Origin: B73-G16 sp964611295
GTDB taxonomy: Bacteria > Desulfobacterota > B13-G15
Direction: 5' to 3'
DNA length: 64,000 bases
Assembly (NCBI GenBank): GCA_964611295.1
Contig: CAZSWV010000004.1
Coordinates: forward strand, 1 to 64,000
Below, piece after piece: positions 23,677-31,234 of the stretch. The notes below the pieces were generated by a model. It did not search any database. It saw nothing but the letters and a program-made list of their open reading frames with translations, and was not told the origin of the DNA. The translations under genes and the position numbers were made by a program. The number at the start of each line of letters is the position of its first letter. The stretch's first letter is position 1.

Positions 23677-24876
23677 ATGCCTGTTTACCTTTGGGAAGGT
23701 CGGACGCTTTCAGGAGCAATACAAAGGGGGGAGATCGAGGTCCCCGATGAGAGGGCCTTGCAGGTCCTTTTGCGTCAGAAGGGGATCGTTTTGCTTAAGG
23801 CCAAAAAGAAGCCTTTGGAGTTACGGCTCCCCTTTTTTGGCAGGAGGATAAAAAAGAGGGATGTCCTTATATTCACCCAGCAGCTTTCAGCCATGATAAA
23901 CGCAGGCTTACCGCTTCTTCAAAGCCTTGAAATATTGGTCCAACAAACGGAAAACAAGGCCTTGAAGGAAGTCATCCAAAAAGTCAAGCAGGACGTCGAA
24001 GGCGGCATGAGCTTTGCTGGGGCCTTGAAGAAACATCCCCGGGCCTTCGACAGGCTTTATGTGGACATGGTGGTGGCCGGCGAACAATCTGGAAACCTGG
24101 ACCTCATGCTAAAAAGGGTGGCAAACCATATGGAGAAAATGGAGAACCTCAAGCGTAAAGTCCGGTCGGCTATGGTATACCCCTCGATAATAGTGATTGT
24201 GGCGATCTTGGTGACGATAGTGCTGCTTGTCTTTGTGATACCCACCTTTGAGAAGCTCTTCAGAGATGTAGGGATGGGGCTCCCCCTCCCCACTCAAATG
24301 GTGATAAACCTAAGTAAGTTTACCAAGGCCAACTTCCCTTATGCCTTGTTGGCGCTTATAGGAGCTGCCCTGGGACTCAGGTACTACTATAGGACCGAAA
24401 AGGGGAAGTTTGTGATAGACTCCCTCTTGTTGAGGCTTCCAGTCTTTGGGATCCTTTTTAAGAAAGTGGCCATAGCCCGTTTTGCCCGTACCTTGGCCAC
24501 CCTGGTGACAAGCGGTGTCCCCATACTTGAGGCCCTTGAGATAGTTTCTGCCACTTCAGGCAACCGCAAGGTCGAAAAGGCGGTTCTCGAGGCTCGAAGC
24601 CAGTTACAGGAAGGGCAGAGCCTTGCCCTTCCCCTAAGCAAAAGCGGGGTTTTTCCACCCATGGTCACCTATATGATTTCTGTAGGTGAATCCACAGGTA
24701 ACCTCGAAGGTATGTTGGAGAAGGTGGCCGATTTCTACGAGGCAGATGTAGACCAAGCTATGGCCAACCTCAGCTCCCTCATAGAACCCGTACTTATAGT
24801 CTTCCTTGGGGTCCTCATAGGGGGGCTTGTGGTATCCATGTACCTTCCTATCTTCAAGATGGCTGCAGCCATCTAA
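23677..24876 (+). CDS. pilC: Type IV pilus inner-membrane platform protein PilC
   Basis: GspF/PilC-family polytopic platform linking motors to the pilus fibre. Two homologous GspF domains (about residues 65-190 and 270-395), each with FTQQLSAMINAGLPLLQSLE-like and RTLATLVTSGVPILEALE segments, and three membrane spans (about 168-190, 218-235, 370-395). Length 399 is typical. It starts three bases after pilT and its stop is interlocked with that of the convergent kinase gene. Confidence 0.94.
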   Translation: MPVYLWEGRTLSGAIQRGEIEVPDERALQVLLRQKGIVLLKAKKKPLELRLPFFGRRIKKRDVLIFTQQLSAMINAGLPLLQSLEILVQQTENKALKEVIQKVKQDVEGGMSFAGALKKHPRAFDRLYVDMVVAGEQSGNLDLMLKRVANHMEKMENLKRKVRSAMVYPSIIVIVAILVTIVLLVFVIPTFEKLFRDVGMGLPLPTQMVINLSKFTKANFPYALLALIGAALGLRYYYRTEKGKFVIDSLLLRLPVFGILFKKVAIARFARTLATLVTSGVPILEALEIVSATSGNRKVEKAVLEARSQLQEGQSLALPLSKSGVFPPMVTYMISVGESTGNLEGMLEKVADFYEADVDQAMANLSSLIEPVLIVFLGVLIGGLVVSMYLPIFKMAAAI

Positions 24877-25448
24877 AGGCCCAATTGGAGCATGAAGGCC
24901 GTAAAGAGGGGTATGGAGAGGTTGTCGTCTACCTTGAAAGAAAAGGCCTCTACGAGGCTTGTGGCCGCTGCTACGGCTATGGACCAATACCAAGGTCCAT
25001 GGTAAAGGACGAGCAATAGGAAAAGGGCTGAGCCAAAAAAGGCAAGGGAGCCCTCAAGGCTCCTTGAGCCTCTGAAGCGTCTTTTCCCCCATCTGGAGCC
25101 AACCACAGAGGCTAAGATGTCCGAAACCGAGGCCACGAACAAAGCGGGGATAACGGCCTCTTTTTCAAACAACAAGACGCTCACAAGGGTCCCTATGAGG
25201 AAATAGCTTGAACCGATGAGGTTACGTTCTTCCCTTGGCTTTATGAGTTCACCCACAAGCCTGTAGAAGAAGACCCTGAAACCCTTATGGAAGAGCCTCA
25301 GTAGATCGCTACCTACATAAAACACCATTGCCAGGGCTATTCCCCAAAGCACCACCCCCTTAGGTAACAACAGATACCCTATAGGGATGACCAGACCTAG
25401 ACAATGGAAGAGGTCCCTTTTTAGCTCTAGACGGGCAGTTTGACCCAT
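24873..25448 (-). CDS. SEC59/DGK1/VTE5-family membrane kinase
   Basis: Polytopic membrane protein of about 191 residues with five to six hydrophobic segments, resembling CTP-dependent dolichol, phosphatidate or phytol kinases. Characteristic pieces are ASVSDILASVVGSRWGK and the SRSLEGSLAFF segment. In bacteria such proteins probably phosphorylate a polyprenol or diacylglycerol, but the substrate is not known here. It overlaps rluB by 22 bases and is last in the miaA-hfq-scpB-rluB operon. Its stop interlocks with that of pilC (CTAA shared). Confidence 0.72.
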   Translation of the reverse strand: MGQTARLELKRDLFHCLGLVIPIGYLLLPKGVVLWGIALAMVFYVGSDLLRLFHKGFRVFFYRLVGELIKPREERNLIGSSYFLIGTLVSVLLFEKEAVIPALFVASVSDILASVVGSRWGKRRFRGSRSLEGSLAFFGSALFLLLVLYHGPWYWSIAVAAATSLVEAFSFKVDDNLSIPLFTAFMLQLGL

Positions 25449-26158
25449 TTTTTCAGCTCCTTGATCTCAGCTTCGGTCAAGGGCCTGAGTTGACCGGGTC
25501 TGAGGCCTTCAAGGGTAAGGGGACCATAGGCTACCCTCCTTAACTTCCTTACGGGATGTCCTATAAGCTCAAAGGTCCTCCTTATCACCCGGTTCCTCCC
25601 TTCCCTAAGGGTCAAATGGAGCCAAGTGGAGCGGGCAGTTCTGCCTACCACCTTTACCTCCATTTTAGGGCTTGGACCGTCCTGCAAAGGGAGACCCCCT
25701 TCGGAGACCTTCTTCAGGACCTTCGGGTCAGGGTGTCCCTTTACCTTCACCAAATAACTTCTAGGCACCTGGAACTTCGGATGGGTGAGCCTGTAGGCCA
25801 ATTCCCCGTCATTTGTAAGCAGTACCAGGCCTTCAGAGTCCCAGTCGAGCCTTCCTACGGGGAATAACCTCTGCTTTATCCCTCTGAAGAAGTCCATAAC
25901 AGTAGGCCTTCCCTGTGGGTCCTTCACAGAGGTTATGACCCCATAGGGTTTGTAGAGGAGGAAATAAAGGGGCTCTGGTGGAGGAGGGAGGGGTTTACCG
26001 TCAAGGAGGATTTCGTCCCTTAAAGGATCGGCCTTCTGGCCGATCCTGGCTACCTTGCCGTTTACAGTTACCCGGCCTGCCTTGATCAATTCCTCGGCCT
26101 TTCTCCGTGAGGCTACCCCATGGTGCGCTAATATCTTTTGGAGGCGTTCTTGGGCCAT
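25427..26158 (-). CDS. rluB: 23S rRNA pseudouridine synthase, RluB/RsuA type
   Basis: N-terminal S4 RNA-binding domain (ERLQKILAHHGVASRRKAEELI, residues 3-24), then the catalytic domain with GRLDWDSEGLVLLTNDGEL (catalytic Asp) and LREGRNRVIRRTFE. Length 243 matches RluB-like enzymes. The ATG follows the scpB TAA with no base between. scpB-rluB pairing is widespread in bacteria. Confidence 0.92.
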   Translation of the reverse strand: MAQERLQKILAHHGVASRRKAEELIKAGRVTVNGKVARIGQKADPLRDEILLDGKPLPPPPEPLYFLLYKPYGVITSVKDPQGRPTVMDFFRGIKQRLFPVGRLDWDSEGLVLLTNDGELAYRLTHPKFQVPRSYLVKVKGHPDPKVLKKVSEGGLPLQDGPSPKMEVKVVGRTARSTWLHLTLREGRNRVIRRTFELIGHPVRKLRRVAYGPLTLEGLRPGQLRPLTEAEIKELKKWVKLPV

Positions 26159-26680
26159 TTATTTCCCCTCAAGGGCCTCTATCTCCCTTAGTGAGGGAAG
26201 GTCTTTTAAGGACTTCAAGCCAAAGACCTCGAGGAACTTCTTCGTAGTACCGTAGAGCAAAGGCCTCCCCGGCGTTTCCTTCCGGCCAAGGGGTTTTATG
26301 AGCCCTTTTTCCAAAAGGGAACTTATGACCCCCCCCGAATCCACCCCCCTTATGGTTTCTACCTCAGCACGGGTTATAGGTTGCCTATAGGCTATTATGG
26401 CCAAGACCTCGAGAGCGGCCTTCGATAGCTTGAGGGGCGTTACCTTTTTTACCCTTCTGACCCACTGGGCGTACTCGGGCAGGGTCCGGAACTGGTAACC
26501 ACCGGCCACTTCTTGGAGTTTGAAGGAAAGCCCCAACAGTTCGTAATCCCTTATAAGCTCCTTCAAAGCCCCTTCGAGGTCCTCCTTCTTCCATTCGGGC
26601 AAAAGCCTCTGTAGGTCCTTTAAACCTAGAGGCTCGGGGTGGCTGAAGAAGATGGCCTCAAGGACCCTCTTGAGTTCCAC
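26159..26680 (-). CDS. scpB: Segregation and condensation protein ScpB
   Basis: Winged-helix accessory subunit of the SMC-ScpAB complex in chromosome segregation. Features: two winged-helix domains, LSKAALEVLAIIAYRQPITRAEVE, IRGVDSGGVISSLLEKGLI and GRPLLYGTTKKFLEVFGL. GTG start directly after the hfq TAA, with GGAGGTGAAG inside the end of hfq. Usually scpA lies just upstream; here hfq takes that place and scpA is not in the window. Confidence 0.94.
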   Translation of the reverse strand: MELKRVLEAIFFSHPEPLGLKDLQRLLPEWKKEDLEGALKELIRDYELLGLSFKLQEVAGGYQFRTLPEYAQWVRRVKKVTPLKLSKAALEVLAIIAYRQPITRAEVETIRGVDSGGVISSLLEKGLIKPLGRKETPGRPLLYGTTKKFLEVFGLKSLKDLPSLREIEALEGK

Positions 26681-26905
26681 TTATACTTCACCTCCAGGTT
26701 GGGGGGAAATGGAGGCTATAGCGTGTTTATAAACTAAATGTTCCTCGTCACCATACCCCTTTATGAGGACACAGTAAAGGTCAAAGGCCACAACATATCC
26801 GTAAAGCCTTTCACCGTTAAGCAAGGTCAAAGATACCCATACCCTTTCCTTCCTCAACTTGTTGAGGAAGGCCTCCTGTAGCTTAGGTGCCTTTTCCCCT
26901 GACAT
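26681..26905 (-). CDS. hfq: RNA chaperone Hfq
   Basis: Sm-like hexameric protein that matches small RNAs to mRNAs. The Sm1 motif region (LNGERLYGYVVAFDLYCVLI) and the Sm2 motif (VYKHAIASISP) with the YKHA signature are present. Length 74, near the minimal core without the long disordered tail of E. coli Hfq. It overlaps the end of miaA by 23 bases; the miaA-hfq order is conserved widely. Confidence 0.93.
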   Translation of the reverse strand: MSGEKAPKLQEAFLNKLRKERVWVSLTLLNGERLYGYVVAFDLYCVLIKGYGDEEHLVYKHAIASISPQPGGEV

Positions 26906-27827
26906 CCCTGTCCCCCAGAAACCCCTTTACCAGTTCAAAAATCCGATCGACTTCGTCCGGATACCTTACCCACTGGACCTCTGGGTCCTTTTTAAACCAA
27001 GTCATCTGCCTTTTTGCGAAGTGCCTTGTGTGGAGTTTGATAAGCCTTATCGCCCCTTCAAGGCCTATTTCCCCCATGAGGTATCTTATTATCTCCCTGT
27101 AACCTATGGCCTTCATGGAATTCAACTCAGGACCGTACCCCTTTTCGAGGAGTCCCTTCACCTCATCTACTAAACCCTGCTTGATCATCTCGTCAACCCG
27201 CTCTTCTATCCTTCGGTAGAGCTCTTCCCTCGGCTTAAAGAGGCCGATTTTGAGGGTTTCATAAGGGCGTTCCCTAAAGCCATGGGCTTGCCGTAACTGA
27301 GAGGGAGGGATGCGAGTACTTTCGTATATCTCCAGGGCCCTTACTATGCGGTAGAGGTCATGGGGGTGTATTCTGCGGGCTGCCTCAGGGTCTATTTCTG
27401 CCAACCGTTTCCAGAGACCGAGGTTTCCGATCTTCTTCGCCTCTTCGTACAGGGCCTTCCTTATGCCCTCATTCCCTTTTAAGCCTTCTATAAGCCCCTC
27501 GAGCAATGCCCTTATATAAAGGCCAGTCCCACCTACTACCAGGGGTACATGTCCCCTGGATAAGATCTCCTCTATAGCCTTCCGACCGAGGGTTTTATAT
27601 TGGCCTGCGCTGAAGGGTTCGTCTGGGAAGACGAGGTCTATCATGTGGTGAGGTACTTCTTTCCTTACATGGGGTGGGGGTTTGGCAGTGCCTATATCCA
27701 TTAGCTTATAGACCTGCATGGAATCGGCATTTACGATCTCCCCTCCGAACGCCTTGGCCAAGAGGAGGCCGAGTTCGCTTTTACCAGTGGCAGTAGGTCC
27801 AAGGACGACGATCACCTTAGGCCTCAC
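26883..27827 (-). CDS. miaA: tRNA dimethylallyltransferase MiaA
   Basis: Adds the isopentenyl group to A37 of tRNAs reading UNN codons. P-loop GPTATGKSELGLLLA (residues 9-23), NADSMQVYKLMDIGTAKP, VVGGTGLYIRALLEG and the KRQMTWFKKD tRNA-binding segment near the end. Length 314 is typical. GTG start, no ribosome-binding site; an AT-rich -10-like stretch (TGATAAAT on the minus strand) ends about seven to nine bases upstream. It is divergent from nadK and is first in a five-gene operon. Confidence 0.95.
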   Translation of the reverse strand: MRPKVIVVLGPTATGKSELGLLLAKAFGGEIVNADSMQVYKLMDIGTAKPPPHVRKEVPHHMIDLVFPDEPFSAGQYKTLGRKAIEEILSRGHVPLVVGGTGLYIRALLEGLIEGLKGNEGIRKALYEEAKKIGNLGLWKRLAEIDPEAARRIHPHDLYRIVRALEIYESTRIPPSQLRQAHGFRERPYETLKIGLFKPREELYRRIEERVDEMIKQGLVDEVKGLLEKGYGPELNSMKAIGYREIIRYLMGEIGLEGAIRLIKLHTRHFAKRQMTWFKKDPEVQWVRYPDEVDRIFELVKGFLGDRDVRGKGT

Positions 27828-27850
27828 GCCTGTCTATTTATCACTTCGCC

Positions 27851-27880
27851 TTGTGGGAGATAAAGGGGCCGTGCTAATCT
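27851..27880 (+). promoter_or_regulatory. Promoter of nadK, placing the transcription start at the start codon
   Basis: TTGTGG (27851-27856), 18 bases, TAATCT (27875-27880) with the extended TG one base before. The GTG of nadK begins seven bases after the -10 box, and no ribosome-binding site is present, so a leaderless mRNA is predicted. Confidence 0.45.
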
Positions 27881-27887
27881 TTGAGCT

Positions 27888-28778
27888 GTGGAAAGGGTAG
27901 GAATTGTCGTTAAGAAAAACCGCCCAGAAGCCTTGGCAGCCCTTACGGAGCTTGCCCTATGGTTGACCTCACAAGGGGTTGAAGTCTTTGTAGAGGAGGA
28001 AGTGGCCCAAGAAGTGGGCTTCAGGGGCTTGGGCAGGGAGGAGTTCGGAAGGTCGGTGGACCTAGTGGTGGTCCTAGGAGGGGACGGGACCATGCTTGCG
28101 GCAGCCCGGATGCTCGCAGGTTCACCTACGCCCATAGTGGGGGTGAACATAGGGGGGTTGGGTTTCCTTACGGCCATATCGCGAGAAGAGCTCTTCCCCG
28201 CCATGGAGGTCATCCTCAAAGGGCAGTTTGAGACCGAAAGGAGGATGTTACTCGAGGTCAAAGTAGAAGGTCAGGAGGGCAGTTTCAAGGTCTTAAACGA
28301 CGTAGTGGTAAACAAAGGGGCCCTTGCGCGCATAGTCCCTATCACCCTTTATGTGGACGGTACTTATCTTACCACCTTCAGGGGCGATGGCCTCATAGTC
28401 AGTACCCCTACCGGATCCACCGCCTATTGTCTGGCAGCAGGTGGACCCATCGTCCATCCCCTCTTATCGGCCATAGTGATAGTACCTATATGTCCCCATA
28501 CGCTTACCAACAGGCCTCTCATAGTGCCAGACAGCTCCACCATAACCCTATACCATTCCTCAAGGGACGAAGAGGTCTATTTGACACTTGACGGACAAGA
28601 GGGATTTCCCCTACCCAAAGACCTTAAGGTAGAGATACGCAAGGCCGAAGGAGAGGTCCTCCTTGTTAAATGCCCTTTTAGGGGTTATTTCGAACTTTTG
28701 CGGGAGAAACTCAAGTGGGGAGGGGACCTCTTAGAGGTTAAGGGGAGGGGGGAGCCTTGTTGGTCTCCCTTAAGATAA
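27888..28778 (+). CDS. nadK: NAD kinase
   Basis: Makes NADP from NAD and ATP. Catalytic GGDGTMLAAARM (about residue 65), VGVNIGGLGFLTA, the LNDVVVNKGALARI segment, and the GDGLIVSTPTGSTAYCLAAGGPIVHP signature. Length 296 is usual. GTG start immediately after a predicted promoter. The last 22 bases overlap recN; nadK-recN adjacency is conserved in many bacteria. Confidence 0.95.
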   Translation: MERVGIVVKKNRPEALAALTELALWLTSQGVEVFVEEEVAQEVGFRGLGREEFGRSVDLVVVLGGDGTMLAAARMLAGSPTPIVGVNIGGLGFLTAISREELFPAMEVILKGQFETERRMLLEVKVEGQEGSFKVLNDVVVNKGALARIVPITLYVDGTYLTTFRGDGLIVSTPTGSTAYCLAAGGPIVHPLLSAIVIVPICPHTLTNRPLIVPDSSTITLYHSSRDEEVYLTLDGQEGFPLPKDLKVEIRKAEGEVLLVKCPFRGYFELLREKLKWGGDLLEVKGRGEPCWSPLR

Positions 28779-30379
28779 AGAACCTAGCGGTGATAGAAGA
28801 GGTCTCCATAGGCTTTCACAAGGGCTTTAACGTCCTCACAGGAGAAACAGGGGTGGGTAAATCCATGGTCGTAACGGCCTTGGGGTTACTCCTTGGAGCC
28901 AAAGCCGCCCCCCTGCTTCTACGAACTGGACAGGACGAAGGTCTAGTAGAGGCGGTCCTGAGGCTTCAGGACGGAAGGGAGGTCACCCTAACGCGGGTCA
29001 TCTCAAGGGTTGGAAGAAGCAGGGCTTATGTGGATGGGAAAGCCGTGGGCCTTAGTGAGTTATTAGAGCTCTCAAGGCCCCTGATAGATATTTACGGGCA
29101 AGGCCAACACTACCTCCTCAAGGATCCCCATACCCACTTGGACTTCTTGGACCAATGGGGTGGAAGCCTGGGGTTGAGAAGGGTCTATCAAGAGGCCTTT
29201 GAGCGATACAGGGCCTTGGAGAGGGAGATAGAGGCGCTTGAGAAAAAGAGGGCAGAGGCTTGGCGGAAGAAGGAGTTTTTAACTTACCAAATACAAGAAC
29301 TCGAAAGGGTGGATCTAAAGACAGGGGAAGAAGAGGCCTTGAAACGAAAGAGGCAGGAGCTTATAGGCCTCCAAAGGACAATGGAAATCCTGCAGAAGGC
29401 CGCGCAGAACGTGGAGACCAGCCTGAAGGAGCTCCGTTCGGCATCAAAGGAACTTTCGAAGCTCGAAGGCGTTTTGCCCTTTGGGGAAAGGCTTAAAGAG
29501 GTCCAAGTGCTCCTTGAGGACCTCTCCTTCGAGATAGTCAGACAAATTGAAAGGTTTCGTTTTGACCCTGTGGAGTTGGAAAAGGTGGAAGCAAGGCTTT
29601 ACGAACTGGAAAAACTAAAGAAAAAATACGGGGTAAAGGAGGCAGAGGAACTCAAGGAGGCCCTTGAGGCCCTAAGGGAAGAGCTTAGGGCCTATGAAGG
29701 CCTCGATGAGCAAATTGAAAAGCTCTTTAGGGAAAAGGCCGGACTTGCTAAGGAACTTCTTGAGCTTGCGCGGAGCCTTTCGCTTGCCCGTAAGGAAGCG
29801 GCTGTACGGCTTTCACATGAGATGAGACAAAGCCTTAAAGAGTTGGGCATGGGCTTTATTGAGTTTGCCTTTGCCTTTTCGCCTCCTGAAAGCGATTTCG
29901 TGGAAGTAGAGGGTGTGAAACTCGGGCCTTTGGGTGCAGAAGAAGGCGAGTTCGTGTTTTCTGCCAATCCTGGTGAACTTCCAAAGCCTTTGTCCTTGAT
30001 AGCTTCGGGTGGTGAGCTCTCCCGTACCATGCTGGCCTTAAAAGGGCTTTTCCTCAAGGAAGGGGGTAAAGTCCTGGTCTTTGACGAGGTGGACACGGGC
30101 ATAGGAGGGGAAACAGCGCAGGTGGTGGGCAGAAAGCTGAAGGAGCTTTCTAAAAGGCACCAATTGCTCTGTGTGACCCATTTGCCCCAAATAGCTGTCT
30201 TTGCCGATTGGCACCTAAGGGTGAGGAAGGAGATAAGGGGGGAGAGGACCACGGTGGTCGTGGAGCCTGTAGAAGGCGAAGAAAGGAAAAAGGAGATAGC
30301 TAGGATGTTGGCAGGCGGGATGGTAACTGAGGTCACCTTGAGACAGGCCGAAGAGCTCCTTAAGGCAGGATGGGCTTAA
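28757..30379 (+). CDS. recN: DNA repair protein RecN
   Basis: SMC-like ATPase acting early in double-strand break repair. N-terminal Walker A TGETGVGKS (about residue 33), QGQHYLLKDP segment, a central antiparallel coiled coil (about 155-350), then signature ASGGELSRTMLALK and Walker B VLVFDEVDTGIGG. Length 540, normal. It starts at TTG 28757 or TTG 28760; GGGGGGAG upstream favours the second. It overlaps nadK and the acetyltransferase gene. Confidence 0.94.
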   Translation: MLVSLKIKNLAVIEEVSIGFHKGFNVLTGETGVGKSMVVTALGLLLGAKAAPLLLRTGQDEGLVEAVLRLQDGREVTLTRVISRVGRSRAYVDGKAVGLSELLELSRPLIDIYGQGQHYLLKDPHTHLDFLDQWGGSLGLRRVYQEAFERYRALEREIEALEKKRAEAWRKKEFLTYQIQELERVDLKTGEEEALKRKRQELIGLQRTMEILQKAAQNVETSLKELRSASKELSKLEGVLPFGERLKEVQVLLEDLSFEIVRQIERFRFDPVELEKVEARLYELEKLKKKYGVKEAEELKEALEALREELRAYEGLDEQIEKLFREKAGLAKELLELARSLSLARKEAAVRLSHEMRQSLKELGMGFIEFAFAFSPPESDFVEVEGVKLGPLGAEEGEFVFSANPGELPKPLSLIASGGELSRTMLALKGLFLKEGGKVLVFDEVDTGIGGETAQVVGRKLKELSKRHQLLCVTHLPQIAVFADWHLRVRKEIRGERTTVVVEPVEGEERKKEIARMLAGGMVTEVTLRQAEELLKAGWA

Positions 30380-30867
30380 GGAAAGCAAGGGTAGAGGACG
30401 TTCCGGCCATTCAGAGGTTGATAAACGCCTATGCGGCCAAGGGGTTACTTTTGCCTAGGTCACTTGGGGAATTGTACGACAATGTCCGGGATTTCTTCGT
30501 CTTTGAACAGGACGGTTCCATAAGGGGGGTATGTGCCCTACATGTGTGTTGGGATGACCTGGCAGAGGTGAGGTCACTAGCCGTCGAGGAGTCCTCTAGG
30601 AAACGGGGCATAGGGGCCGAGCTCGTCAGGGCATGCCTCCAGGAGGCAAGGCTTCTAGGTGTAAAGAGGGTGTTCCTACTTACCTACATACCGGCCTTTT
30701 TCGAAAGGTTCGGCTTTAAAGAGGTCCCTAAGGAACTTTTGCCCCAAAAGATATGGGGGGATTGCCTCAGGTGTGTTAAGTTCCCAAACTGTGATGAGGT
30801 GGCCATGCTGCTGGAGCTAGGCCATGGGGATGTTATTGAAGAAGTGGAGCCTAGAGAACGGCCTTGA
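30370..30867 (+). CDS. argA: Short ArgA-type N-acetyltransferase (probable glutamate N-acetyltransferase)
   Basis: GNAT-fold enzyme of 165 residues. Acetyl-CoA loop RKRGIGAELVRACLQEA (about 77-93), then LTYIPAFFERFGF and a Cys-containing tail CLRCVKFPNCDEVAM. This form lacks the amino-acid kinase domain of E. coli ArgA and matches the short N-acetylglutamate synthases known from deltaproteobacteria-like genomes; arginine synthesis is therefore inferred. It overlaps both recN and the next ORF. Confidence 0.75.
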   Translation: MGLRKARVEDVPAIQRLINAYAAKGLLLPRSLGELYDNVRDFFVFEQDGSIRGVCALHVCWDDLAEVRSLAVEESSRKRGIGAELVRACLQEARLLGVKRVFLLTYIPAFFERFGFKEVPKELLPQKIWGDCLRCVKFPNCDEVAMLLELGHGDVIEEVEPRERP

Positions 30868-31234
30868 GGTAGAGGTTTGGGACGAAAGCGAGAATTACTG
30901 GGCGGATTTCTGGAACTTGAAAGTGGTGATCCTGGCAAAGGGTAAAGTAGACCCAGAATGGAAAAGGGGGTTGAAAGATCCTCTGGAGGAGGAGGTGCTT
31001 TTGGATATAGGGGATGAGCTTTGCTATAAGCGTGAGATCGTGAAGGTAGGGGTACGGGAGACAGAACTTAGCAGGGAAAGGGAGGCTGTCTTAAGGTCCT
31101 TTGAGGGCAATGCCCTCCCTTATTTACGGCATCCTGATTTCCCCAGGCGTTTTTTCTTGCGGAGACTAGAAGAAGCCTTAAAGAAACATAGAATACAAAA
31201 GGCCATGGAGGTGACAGATGAGGTTCAACCCTAG
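30824..31234 (+). CDS. Uncharacterised protein
   Basis: A 136-residue soluble protein that I do not recognise with certainty. It starts with a short LENGLEVEVWDES segment, then an alternating strand region, a charged helix and a basic C-terminus (FFLRRLEEALKKH). Small proteins with a similar W-x-L-x-NGL-x-[LV] beginning occur in deltaproteobacterial genomes without known function. No signal peptide or membrane segment. The ATG has GGAG seven bases upstream, and it overlaps argA by 44 bases and manB by 17, so it is very probably translated in this operon. Confidence 0.7.
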   Translation: MGMLLKKWSLENGLEVEVWDESENYWADFWNLKVVILAKGKVDPEWKRGLKDPLEEEVLLDIGDELCYKREIVKVGVRETELSREREAVLRSFEGNALPYLRHPDFPRRFFLRRLEEALKKHRIQKAMEVTDEVQP

